Source of the DNA: Bacteroidia bacterium
GTDB lineage: Bacteria > Bacteroidota > Bacteroidia > Flavobacteriales_D > Cryomorphaceae
Length of the DNA stretch: 64,000 bases
Direction: 5' to 3'
Assembly: GCA_030427905.1 (NCBI GenBank)
Contig: JAUICL010000004.1
Location: 1 to 64,000 of the forward strand
Shown: positions 9,234-17,580 of the stretch, one piece after another
How the letters are laid out: each line of letters starts with the position of its first letter
Numbering within the stretch: position 1 is the first letter of the stretch
Translations under genes and position numbers: made by a program
Notes under the pieces: model-generated
Seen by the model: only the letters and a program-made list of their open reading frames with translations
Told to the model about the DNA's origin: nothing
Databases searched by the model: none

Positions 9234-9653
9234 TTACAAGGACCTACCTTCAACCAGCTTCTCGTATTCGAGATCATTTGGCTCCCAGAGCTCCACTTTT
9301 TGTCCGTCGCCGTCGAGTATGTGAACAAATTTGCCGTAGTCAAAATTCTCGATTTCATCGAGAATCGTTACGCCATTTTTCTTGAGTTGAGCCACTAATT
9401 CTTCGAGATGAGCTACCCGGTAATTGATCATGTACTCTTGATTGGATGGAATGTGACTTGACCCTTGACTTGCCGGACTCCATTGCGTAAATCCTTTTTG
9501 CGATGGATTGGCCCCTTGATACCATTCAAAATTGGTGCCCCATTGATCGGTGTTTAATCCAAGGTTCTTCTGATACCACTCCTTTGTGCGATCCGGCTCT
9601 TCGGATTTAAAGAAGATTCCACCTATTCCGGTAATTCTTGGTTTATCTGACAT
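9234..9653 (-). CDS. VOC (glyoxalase/bleomycin-resistance) family protein
   Basis: A 139-residue protein of the vicinal-oxygen-chelate fold: ITGIGGIFFKSEEPDRTKEWYQKNLGL at the start and a second half ending VHILDGDGQKVELWEP, the usual beta-alpha-beta-beta-beta module with a terminal Glu that often binds metal. Substrate cannot be told. The start lies 18 nt after the stop of the TlpA-like lipoprotein gene, so co-transcription with it is likely. Confidence 0.9.
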   Translation of the reverse strand: MSDKPRITGIGGIFFKSEEPDRTKEWYQKNLGLNTDQWGTNFEWYQGANPSQKGFTQWSPASQGSSHIPSNQEYMINYRVAHLEELVAQLKKNGVTILDEIENFDYGKFVHILDGDGQKVELWEPNDLEYEKLVEGRSL

Positions 9654-9671
9654 AGATCAATGATAAGAATT

Positions 9672-10565
9672 TCAATCATATACGGCCAACTCCTTTGCAG
9701 CTAACTGGTCTACCCAGTAGTCAATTCGCCATTTAATTTCGAATTGGTCATCCGAAGGGCTGGCTCCGCTGAAAACATCCCTGACAATACCTTCTTGATC
9801 GACGATAATATGAGTAGGTGCTGCGACTAAGTAAAACTGCTTCATGATGTTGCGTGCGGGACCTAGGTGTTTGAAAGTAACACGGTTACTCTCGTCAATA
9901 GGAATGAACTTGGGCTCTTTTGGAAAATTTACTTCGAACAATTTTTCTCCTGAAACTGGGTCCAACAAGAGACTATCGCGATATAGAGACACGAATTGAA
10001 CATCATTGCGACTTTCGTACTTTTTGGCAATTGAATTCATGGTTGGCGCTTCGACTACACATGCACTGCAGCCCTTCCACCAAAAGTCGATGACTGAAAC
10101 CTTGCCTTTAAAATAAGATTTATCGTATTCCTTGCCAGCATGATCATACAAGACGAAATCGGGTATGGGTTTATTCAAAAGCTGGGAATCTATAAAGCGA
10201 CTATACACGGGTACTTCTTTTCTTGTTAAAGCTGGAGTAATACCGTCTTCGGCGCGTTCCCACGCGGGGTCGTACAATTCGTGAAAATAGGGTTTGAAGC
10301 CAACTGTGTCGGGTTCTGAGCGTTCAGATTCGTACATTAAGAAAAGTTCGTGGGTGTCCAAAGCCAGAATGCTTAACCCTTCAACATCGAGCTTGATTAT
10401 TCCGAATCCGGCTAACTGTACATCTTGGGGACTTCCAATTATCGAGTCTATTCTGATCCACTGATGTGTGGGAATCGGAATGACCTTTGGCTGATGAGTA
10501 TCTACTTCCTCTGTGCTACAGCCAATAAGCGTTAGGGCGAGAAGCAGGTGGGACAATACGTTCAT
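9672..10565 (-). CDS. TlpA-like thioredoxin-fold lipoprotein
   Basis: A 297-residue lipoprotein with lipobox LIGC (Cys16). An N-terminal region of about 130 residues matches nothing I know; the C-terminal half is a TlpA/ResA-type thioredoxin fold with KVSVIDFWWKGCSAC (active-site Cys166-x-x-Cys169), the cis-Pro segment AAPTHIIVD and GIVRD. Such proteins exchange disulfides in the envelope, for example in cytochrome maturation (family knowledge). The CSAC dipeptide is less usual than CGPC/CxPC, so redox potential may differ. Probably transcribed with the downstream VOC gene (18 nt). Confidence 0.88.
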   Translation of the reverse strand: MNVLSHLLLALTLIGCSTEEVDTHQPKVIPIPTHQWIRIDSIIGSPQDVQLAGFGIIKLDVEGLSILALDTHELFLMYESERSEPDTVGFKPYFHELYDPAWERAEDGITPALTRKEVPVYSRFIDSQLLNKPIPDFVLYDHAGKEYDKSYFKGKVSVIDFWWKGCSACVVEAPTMNSIAKKYESRNDVQFVSLYRDSLLLDPVSGEKLFEVNFPKEPKFIPIDESNRVTFKHLGPARNIMKQFYLVAAPTHIIVDQEGIVRDVFSGASPSDDQFEIKWRIDYWVDQLAAKELAVYD

Positions 10566-10652
10566 CGACTTGCTTTTTGCCCTAATCTAAGTGAAATAGC
10601 TGGGCTAGAGTCAATTTTAGACTCAGAATCAAGTTCCTATTGCGCTTGGTGC

Positions 10653-11681
10653 TTACTCTGCTAGGTAAAGCCCCAGCCAACCGGCAAACCAGAGCTTATC
10701 GTCGGTGTCCTGGTAGGCTCTGCGAAACGTGTGGCTCACACAGCCCTGTGGTTCGAAAGCACGCTCTACTTCCGTTCCATTGTATTTGTAGGTGAGATCG
10801 CCATCCAAGGTAAACCAAATATCTCCGTTCCAATCTTCAAAAATGTATTGACAAGACTTTGAATTTCCGTCTTTCTGAGCCAAAATCTTCTCAAACACAT
10901 CTCCGCGCTTCACACAAACCCCGTTGTGCTCTGTGGCGAACCAGATGCTCCCATATTGATCTTCCAAAATGGCGTTTACCGAATTACTGCAAAGCCCCTT
11001 AGCTTCAGTGATGTTTATCAGAGAACTTCCATCCCAGATAAAAGCCCCGCCATCCGTCGCAAACCATATTTTTTCTTGGCTGTCAATTGTGATTTCTCGC
11101 ACAGCGTTTTCAGATGTCAAGCTTCGCGAAGGGTCGATTGGAGTTTTTGGCAGTTCGAATTGCTTGAACGAACGACCATCAAATATCGACACTCCGCCCA
11201 GTCCTCCGATCCACAATTGATTCTTTTGATCCATCTCCAGACAAAAAAGATTATTGTCGGGAAGGCCATCCATTGTGTTGAAGGTTTCAAAAGAGCTCGG
11301 TGATGGACTTTCAGAAATTGTGGGGTCGAATTTCGTCAGACCTGCGTTGGTGGCAAACCAAATGGTTCCATCGGTAGCTTCTAAGATGTCTCGTACCACA
11401 TTTCCCCGAAAACCCTGCTCTAACCGGTGATGGGTGAGTGTGTCGTTGGCAAAGTGGATAACACCATACCCGTCGGTTCCGTACCAGAAATCACCTTTTT
11501 GATCTTGAATGATGGCCGTGATCGGCAGGCGAATTTCCAATGCCGGATGGGGAGGGATTTCATCCCCGCTATAGGCACCGATTAATTTAGCTGATGGCTC
11601 AACAGACTTTGAGTTTTGAGCTTGTAGTTGATATCCAATTGCAATCAATACCAAAAACAGAACTGATGTGATTTGCTTCAT
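10653..11681 (-). CDS. Secreted two-component-regulator-type beta-propeller protein
   Basis: A 342-residue protein with a signal peptide (MKQITSVLFL...LQAQ) followed by repeated propeller blades carrying the motif (G/S)xIWFAT(N/D/E)xGxxxxD, for example at about residues 105-120, 205-215 and 245-255. These blades form the sensor part of Bacteroidota hybrid histidine kinases (reg_prop repeats). Here there is no histidine kinase, membrane segment or T9SS sorting domain, so it is a free-standing periplasmic or exported propeller; ligand unknown. The following 87 nt to the TlpA-like gene contain no clear terminator. Confidence 0.85.
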   Translation of the reverse strand: MKQITSVLFLVLIAIGYQLQAQNSKSVEPSAKLIGAYSGDEIPPHPALEIRLPITAIIQDQKGDFWYGTDGYGVIHFANDTLTHHRLEQGFRGNVVRDILEATDGTIWFATNAGLTKFDPTISESPSPSSFETFNTMDGLPDNNLFCLEMDQKNQLWIGGLGGVSIFDGRSFKQFELPKTPIDPSRSLTSENAVREITIDSQEKIWFATDGGAFIWDGSSLINITEAKGLCSNSVNAILEDQYGSIWFATEHNGVCVKRGDVFEKILAQKDGNSKSCQYIFEDWNGDIWFTLDGDLTYKYNGTEVERAFEPQGCVSHTFRRAYQDTDDKLWFAGWLGLYLAE

Positions 11682-12025
11682 GTTATCAAAGAAAAACCAC
11701 AGCTGCCTAAAGAGCTATCATCGATTGTAAAAGTGTGTAAATTGGCTGTAAAATTGCGGTTTTAGCTAGTTATTTGTGGTCCGGTGAATAGATGCAGGTA
11801 CGGTGAATTGTGAACTCCGCGTAGTATAGAGAAAATGAAGCCGATGTTTTACATTCAACTTAATGCTGGGTTGCATACCCCTCAAAGCAGTTCCTAGAGC
11901 ACACAACTATCTCATATTCCTAGCCCAGTTCAAATAAGGGTGCTTTCAAACCAATTACTCAAAAGACTAAATTTCGGTATGGTCTTGCTCAGTTCCCTTC
12001 TTAGTGCGACTTTTGAGCTGCTGAA
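11682..12025. other. 344-bp divergent intergenic region
   Basis: Separates the minus-strand propeller gene from plus-strand dapF. I see no RNA gene or ORF worth calling. Its right end holds the probable dapF promoter; the rest is without recognisable structure. Confidence 0.6.
11985..12015 (+). promoter_or_regulatory. Probable dapF promoter
   Basis: TTG (11985-11987), 20 nt, then GACTTTTG (12008-12015), one mismatch from TAnnTTTG, ending 10 nt before the dapF ATG. It implies a leader of only about 6 nt. Confidence 0.5.
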
Positions 12026-12811
12026 ATGAATATTCCTTTTGTAAAATATCACGGTACAGGAAACGATTTTGTCCTGATCGATAATAGAACCGGGTTTTTT
12101 CCGACTGATAATCTGGATTTGGTCAGAGACATGTGCGATCGCCACTTTGGGGTAGGATCAGATGGGCTGATGCTTATCCAGAACCACGGTGAAGCCAATT
12201 TCGAAATGGTGTTTTTCAACCCAGATGGAAGCAAAAGCCTCTGTGGTAACGGCAGCCGCTGTGCAGTGCACTTCGCATTTGGCTTGGAGATGATCCCAGC
12301 TAAAGGCACCATGCTCAGTACCGACGGCATTCACGCGTACCGAATTGACGAACAGAAGGTGGGAATAGAGCTTCATCCTGTGCAGAATGTGGAAGCTATT
12401 GGAGATGATTTTTTTGTAAACACCGGTTCGCCTCATTTGATTGTACCGCGTGATGAACTCGACCAATTTCCTGTTGTGGAAGCTGGACGAAAGCGACGGT
12501 ATGAAGAGCAATTTGAATCGATTGGTGGAACGAATGTGAATTTCGTTAGCAAGCTAAATGGCGAGAATAACTTCCGAGTGCGTACGTACGAGCGCGGCGT
12601 AGAAGATGAAACGCTTTCATGCGGAACCGGTGTTACGGCTGTCGCGCTGGCAATGGCAAAGGCACACAACATCGATGACCATGTCATGATTCAAGTAGAA
12701 GGCGGTAGTCTCGAAGTCACCTTCCGCAAAAAGGGCGATGGCTTCGACAATATTTGGCTTTGGGGCCCTGCTCAAATGATTTTTAAGGGAGAATACCATG
12801 TTGGAGAATGA
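12026..12811 (+). CDS. dapF: Diaminopimelate epimerase
   Basis: Interconverts LL- and meso-diaminopimelate for lysine and peptidoglycan synthesis. Both catalytic cysteines are visible: Cys73 in CGNGSRC and Cys199 in SCGTGVTA; the N-terminal KYHGTGNDFVLIDNR and FFNPDGS motifs are standard. 261 residues, normal length. It overlaps the next gene by 14 nt and is followed by mltG, giving a small cell-wall-oriented operon dapF-GNAT-mltG. Confidence 0.97.
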   Translation: MNIPFVKYHGTGNDFVLIDNRTGFFPTDNLDLVRDMCDRHFGVGSDGLMLIQNHGEANFEMVFFNPDGSKSLCGNGSRCAVHFAFGLEMIPAKGTMLSTDGIHAYRIDEQKVGIELHPVQNVEAIGDDFFVNTGSPHLIVPRDELDQFPVVEAGRKRRYEEQFESIGGTNVNFVSKLNGENNFRVRTYERGVEDETLSCGTGVTAVALAMAKAHNIDDHVMIQVEGGSLEVTFRKKGDGFDNIWLWGPAQMIFKGEYHVGE

Positions 12812-13322
12812 CAAAATAACCCTTCGTGGGATCGAGATAAAAGACGTTGACTTTCTCTACAAGTGGGAGAATGACCGCGACAACTGGAGCATATCGCACA
12901 CCATTTCCCCGTACAGTCGCCAGGTTTTGATGCACTACGTTCAGAATGTGACGGATGTCTATTCCGACAAACAACTGCGGCTGGTAATTCAGCCTAGAGA
13001 TGGAGAGAGACCACTGGGTACTGTTGATCTATTCGACTGTGACTTTAAGAACCGAAAAGCCGGAATTGGAATCCTGATCGCCGAGAAAGCTGATCGGAAC
13101 CAAGGCTGGGCATCTGAAGTTTTGGATTTGATCTTACCCTATTGCTTTCAGGTGCTGAATCTCCATCAGGTTTATTGCAATATTTTGGAAAGTAATCAGG
13201 AAAGTATCCGCCTTTTTGAGAAGTACGGATTCGAAAAGGTGGCGCTAAAAAAGGATTGGGTGATCGTAGATGGCGAATTTCAAAATGAGTGGTTGCTTCA
13301 AAAAATAAACGAGAATGAGTAA
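12798..13322 (+). CDS. GNAT-family N-acetyltransferase (RimJ/RimL-like)
   Basis: 174 residues with the N-terminal ITLRGIEIKDVDFLYKWEND typical of RimJ/RimL/SpeG-like acetyltransferases, the acetyl-CoA site region GIGILIAEKADRNQGWASEVL, and the NCNILESNQESIRLFEKYGF-type motif (YCNILESNQESIRLFEKYGF present near residue 125). Target may be a protein N-terminus or a small amine; it cannot be told from sequence. Overlaps dapF by 14 nt and mltG by 8 nt, so translation is probably coupled. Confidence 0.92.
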   Translation: MLENDKITLRGIEIKDVDFLYKWENDRDNWSISHTISPYSRQVLMHYVQNVTDVYSDKQLRLVIQPRDGERPLGTVDLFDCDFKNRKAGIGILIAEKADRNQGWASEVLDLILPYCFQVLNLHQVYCNILESNQESIRLFEKYGFEKVALKKDWVIVDGEFQNEWLLQKINENE

Positions 13323-14364
13323 GCCCAAACGACGAAGATTTAGGCTGTTTTTGCTGGTACTGCTCGTGGTAGCTGCCTTTGTTGGAAAAAAGATCTATGA
13401 TGGAATCTACGGGGCCATTGTCGATATCGATACGGAAACTGCCGCTTTCTATGTCCCCACAGGATCTGATCAAGCGGCTGTGCTACATGAGCTACAAGAG
13501 CAGAATTTTATAGATAAAATCGGTAAGCTCGATTGGGTAATGGAGCAAAAGAATTTCAAGGGGCAGAACATTGTCCCAGGGAAATATACCCTTCGAGATG
13601 GAATGAGCGCTGCCGAGCTTGTAGATCACCTTAGAGCTGGTCGTGGGAAGGAAGAAGTGAAAGTCACTTTTTCATCATCGAGATTTCTAGATGACGTGGC
13701 AGGGAAAGTAGCGCGTACGATTGAAGCCGATTCGCTGGTCCTTCTTGAAGCATTTAATAATCCTGAGATTCAAAGAAAGTATGGCTTCAGCAGAGAGACT
13801 TTTCCGACCATGTTTCTGCCTGATACATACCAAATGGATTGGGCCACCGATGCTGAAAGTTTCATAGCTAGAATGGCGAAGGAGTACAAAGCTTTTTGGA
13901 ATGAAGTACGATTGGAGTCTGCTCGCGAGATTGGACTATCTCAGAGTAGAATCACGATCTTGGCTTCTATCGTGCAAGCGGAGCAACAGCTTTATCCTGA
14001 TGAACGACCACGAATTGCCGGCCTTTACATCAACCGACTAAACCGTGGCATGCGGCTGCAAAGTGACCCGACGGTGGTGTACGCCGTTGGCGATTTCAAT
14101 ATCAATCGGGTTTTGACAAAGCACCTTTCCGTCGATAGTCCCTACAACACGTACATGTACAAGGGGCTTCCACCAGGACCCATCAATATCCCTTCTAAAA
14201 CGTCGATCGATGCGGTGCTCAATGCCGAAGACAATCGGTATATCTATATGTGTGCAAAAGCTGATTTTTCTGGCTATCATGCCTTTGCATCTACACTCTC
14301 AGAGCACAACAGGAATGCTCGTGCATTTCAAATAGCCATGAACCAAAGGGGAATTTATCGATAG
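13315..14364 (+). CDS. mltG: Endolytic murein transglycosylase MltG (YceG family)
   Basis: Cleaves nascent peptidoglycan strands at the membrane, thought to set glycan length. One N-terminal transmembrane helix (residues 10-25), LysM-like/YceG region with PGKYTL, and the catalytic region ILASIVQAEQQ, GLYINRLNRGMRLQSDPTVVYA and SPYNTYMYKGLPPGPI. In E. coli-type enzymes the active-site block reads ASIVEKE; here the first Glu position is Gln221 and only Glu223 remains, which is a point to check against relatives. Overlaps the GNAT gene by 8 nt. Confidence 0.95.
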   Translation: MSKPKRRRFRLFLLVLLVVAAFVGKKIYDGIYGAIVDIDTETAAFYVPTGSDQAAVLHELQEQNFIDKIGKLDWVMEQKNFKGQNIVPGKYTLRDGMSAAELVDHLRAGRGKEEVKVTFSSSRFLDDVAGKVARTIEADSLVLLEAFNNPEIQRKYGFSRETFPTMFLPDTYQMDWATDAESFIARMAKEYKAFWNEVRLESAREIGLSQSRITILASIVQAEQQLYPDERPRIAGLYINRLNRGMRLQSDPTVVYAVGDFNINRVLTKHLSVDSPYNTYMYKGLPPGPINIPSKTSIDAVLNAEDNRYIYMCAKADFSGYHAFASTLSEHNRNARAFQIAMNQRGIYR

Positions 14365-14404
14365 GGAAAACAATTCGGTTTTACTCTTGTTCAAGAGACA
14401 TTCT

Positions 14405-16816
14405 ATGGAGAGAAAAACAATCCTTCTAATCGCTGTTCTGTGTCTGCTTAGCGGCTTCATTCATGCACAGCCTGGTATCATTAAGGGACGAATTTCGAAT
14501 CTGATCAACAACGAGCCAATTCCCTTTGCCAATGTTGCCATTCAAGGTACGGCCAAAGGAGCCGTTTCAGATGAAAATGGAATGTATGTGATCGATGGTC
14601 TGGAACCAGGTCTGTACAATGTTCAGGCTTCTTTTATTGGATTTAAGGGTAAAACGGTGTTCGAGGTTGAAGTTTTTGCGAAGCAGCCCACAGATCTGGA
14701 TTTTGAGTTGGAGCCTAGTGCTACAGCGCTCGAAGCCGTAGAAATCACTTCTGAAGCCTTTGAAAGACCAGAAGAAACCCCACTTTCGCTACAATCAATT
14801 GGAACCAACGAAATCCAACGAAACCCTGGTGGAAACAGGGATATTTCTCGAGCTCTCCAAGTCTTGCCTGGTGTTTCATCGACCGTTTCATTTCGAAATG
14901 ACATCATAATCAGGGGGGGAGCACCCAACGAAAATCGCTTTTTTCTCGATGGAATAGAAGTGCCGGTCATCAACCATTTTGCTACTCAGGGCTCCTCAGG
15001 TGGCCCCGTGGGAATGATCAACGTGAACTTTATCCAAAACGTGGACTTCTACTCAAGTGCTTTTCCTGCCAACCGAGGAAATACTTTGAGCTCTGTTCTG
15101 AGCTTCGAACAGAAAGATGGCAATCCTGACCGTTTAAAAAAGAACATCACACTCGGTTCGTCAGACTTGGGTGTCACACTTGATGGGCCGCTCGGGGAGA
15201 ACACAACTTATATTTTCTCAGCTCGCCGGTCTTATCTACAATTTTTGTTTTCGGTACTTGGGCTGCCCTTTTTGCCGACCTATAACGATGCTCAATTTAA
15301 GGTAAAGCATCGATTCAATGAGAAGAACGAGATCACCTTTATTGGCTTAGGGGCTATCGACGATTTTGAGCTGAATCCCGATGCGGTGGCAGATGCCGAA
15401 ACACCAGAAGAAGCGCGTGAAGCCGAATATCTTCTCGGAAACCTTCCTGTGAATGAACAATGGAACTATACTGTGGGTGCTAACTACAAGCACTACGGGA
15501 AGAATGGTTTTCAGAATGTAGTGGTAAGCCGGAGTCATCTGAACAACTCTGCGAGCAAGTACGAGAACAATGATGAATCTGACCCGTCAAATCTGATTTT
15601 GGACTACAATTCTGAGGAGATAGAAAACAAAGCCAGGCTTGAGCACACGCAGCGTTTTGGTTCGTGGAAAATTAATGTCGGTGGAAGTTTTGACGATGTG
15701 ACTTACACCAATTCCACCTTTAATCGAGTTGCTTCTGAAAGTGGAATCGAAACGATCGACTTTGATTCAAAGCTAAATTTTCAGCGTTTCGGACTTTTCG
15801 GACAGGTGAGCAAAGCACTACTCAAAGAGCGAATGACAGTTTCGTTTGGGGTGAGAACAGACTGGAACAATTTCGGTCCGAGTATGGACAATCCACTTGA
15901 ACAAGTTTCACCAAGGCTATCGGCATCTTATTTCTTAACGCCAAAATTGAGTCTGAGTGCTAGTGCTGGGCGATATTACCAATTGCCGCCATATACCGTT
16001 TTGGGATTCCGAAACAACGAAGGTGATCTTGTCAATCGCGAGAACGAGGTGACGTACATTCAGAGCGATCATTTAGTTGCTGGATTGCGCTACACCTTCA
16101 AATCCAATACGCAAATTTCGGTTGAAGGGTTTTATAAGAAATACGACAATTATCCATTTGCGCTGCGAGATAGTATAAACTTGGCCAATCTTGGCGGAGA
16201 TTTTGGTGTAATAGGAAGTGAACCTGTAGCGAGTATTGGCGAAGGTCGAGCCTATGGAGTGGAGTTTCTGATTCAGCGAAAGCTCTTCAATGACATATAC
16301 GGAATCGCCGCGCTTACCTTGGTAAGGAGTGAGTTCACCGACCGAAATCAAGACTATGTGCCTTCATCATGGGACAATCGTTACATCTTGAGTATGACTG
16401 CTGGCAAAAAGTTTAAAAAGAATTGGGAGTTTGGTATGCGGCTTCGCGTGCTCGGTGGAACGCCTTACACACCGTATGACGCCCAAACTTCTGCCGATAA
16501 AGACGTTTGGGATGTGAACGGTAGGGGAGTGGAATACTGGAATCTGCTCAACACACGCCGTCTCGATGATAGCTATCAGCTTGATATTCGCATCGACAAG
16601 AAGTACTTTTTCCCGAAGTGGAGCCTGAATTTTTACTTTGATGTTGAAAACGTGACCAATCAGCAAACCGATTTGCAGCCATATCTCGATGTGGTACGTG
16701 ATGATTCGGGTAGCCCGATTACCGATCGCGACGATGCGTCGAAATATCTGTTGGAAGAAATTCCCAATACTGCGGGAACCATCATACCATCGGTAGGTGT
16801 TGTGGTTGAATTTTAA
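14405..16816 (+). CDS. TonB-dependent outer-membrane receptor with carboxypeptidase-like domain
   Basis: An 803-residue protein. I choose the ATG at 14405 (MERKTILLIAVLCLL..., signal peptide ending HAQ) over an upstream TTG at 14387. Residues 23-110 form a carboxypeptidase-regulatory-like domain (GRISNLINNEPIPFANVAIQG), 120-225 the plug (LQVLPGVSS, IIIRGGAPNENRFFLDGIEVP) and the rest a 22-strand-type barrel ending in an aromatic-poor VVVEF. Active uptake of a ligand using TonB-ExbBD energy is the family role; no adjacent SusD or binding protein indicates the substrate. Its stop codon overlaps the convergent batE stop in TTAA. Confidence 0.93.
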   Translation: MERKTILLIAVLCLLSGFIHAQPGIIKGRISNLINNEPIPFANVAIQGTAKGAVSDENGMYVIDGLEPGLYNVQASFIGFKGKTVFEVEVFAKQPTDLDFELEPSATALEAVEITSEAFERPEETPLSLQSIGTNEIQRNPGGNRDISRALQVLPGVSSTVSFRNDIIIRGGAPNENRFFLDGIEVPVINHFATQGSSGGPVGMINVNFIQNVDFYSSAFPANRGNTLSSVLSFEQKDGNPDRLKKNITLGSSDLGVTLDGPLGENTTYIFSARRSYLQFLFSVLGLPFLPTYNDAQFKVKHRFNEKNEITFIGLGAIDDFELNPDAVADAETPEEAREAEYLLGNLPVNEQWNYTVGANYKHYGKNGFQNVVVSRSHLNNSASKYENNDESDPSNLILDYNSEEIENKARLEHTQRFGSWKINVGGSFDDVTYTNSTFNRVASESGIETIDFDSKLNFQRFGLFGQVSKALLKERMTVSFGVRTDWNNFGPSMDNPLEQVSPRLSASYFLTPKLSLSASAGRYYQLPPYTVLGFRNNEGDLVNRENEVTYIQSDHLVAGLRYTFKSNTQISVEGFYKKYDNYPFALRDSINLANLGGDFGVIGSEPVASIGEGRAYGVEFLIQRKLFNDIYGIAALTLVRSEFTDRNQDYVPSSWDNRYILSMTAGKKFKKNWEFGMRLRVLGGTPYTPYDAQTSADKDVWDVNGRGVEYWNLLNTRRLDDSYQLDIRIDKKYFFPKWSLNFYFDVENVTNQQTDLQPYLDVVRDDSGSPITDRDDASKYLLEEIPNTAGTIIPSVGVVVEF

Positions 16817-17580
16817 ATCTCAGCAAGATCCGTTTTGCGCATCCAACCCCTATTTCCTGAGGCAATTTCTACTTCCATCCATTCGCCTTCAGTGTCTATC
16901 AGCTGAACTTTGGTTCCGGCATGAAGGACGAAAACCTGAGTGGAATTCTTGTTTGGCTCGCTCCTAACATCAACTTTAGCAGTTGTAATAATAGCCGCAT
17001 GTGCTTGAGTAAGGTAAGTTTTGGCGTCCTGCCCAATGAAGAAAGATGCCAACAACAAAGCGGCTGTCAATAAGGCTCCCAAGAAGGTAGCGCGTTTATT
17101 GTTTCGGCCAGTGAGAAGAATAAAAGCCAAAACAAGTGATGCAAGAATCACTGCTAGCAAAATAGTGATCCAAGCCCATCCTTTAGAGCCAATACCGTAC
17201 TTAAATTCTTTCCACCACACGTTCAGTTTGCTTTCGGGAATGGAATCAATTCGATCTACAATTTGGTCATTGGCAATTTCCAGATTGTGTCTGACATCTT
17301 CATTTCCAGGGTGGAACTTTTTAGCGCGCTCGTAGTAGCGAATAGCCTGTGGGATGTTGCCCAATTTGTAGTAAGCATTCCCAATGTTGAAGTTTACATC
17401 AAAACCGCTAGCTAGACTGTCAGCCAGCAAAAAGGACGAAAGAGCGGCTTCGTAGTTTCCCTCTTTGTATTGCTCGTTTCCTGCTTCAAAATTATCTCTA
17501 GCCATGTCTAAATCATCGGCACAGAGCGATAATCCGGGAAGTACCAAGCTCAAAAACAATATGATTCGAATCAATTTCAT
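16813..17580 (-). CDS. batE: BatE: TPR and SH3-domain membrane protein
   Basis: Last gene of the moxR-bat operon. 255 residues: signal peptide (ending LCAD), TPR repeats at about 25-100 (NFEAGNEQYKEGNYEAALSSFLLADSL, FNIGNAYYKLGNIPQAIRYYERA), two transmembrane helices (about 130-155 and 165-185) and a C-terminal bacterial SH3 domain (KVDVRSEPNKNSTQVFVLHAGTKVQLID...W). Bat proteins were named for Bacteroides aerotolerance; their exact biochemical role is unsettled. Starts on the batD stop (ATGA overlap). Confidence 0.92.
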   Translation of the reverse strand: MKLIRIILFLSLVLPGLSLCADDLDMARDNFEAGNEQYKEGNYEAALSSFLLADSLASGFDVNFNIGNAYYKLGNIPQAIRYYERAKKFHPGNEDVRHNLEIANDQIVDRIDSIPESKLNVWWKEFKYGIGSKGWAWITILLAVILASLVLAFILLTGRNNKRATFLGALLTAALLLASFFIGQDAKTYLTQAHAAIITTAKVDVRSEPNKNSTQVFVLHAGTKVQLIDTEGEWMEVEIASGNRGWMRKTDLAEI

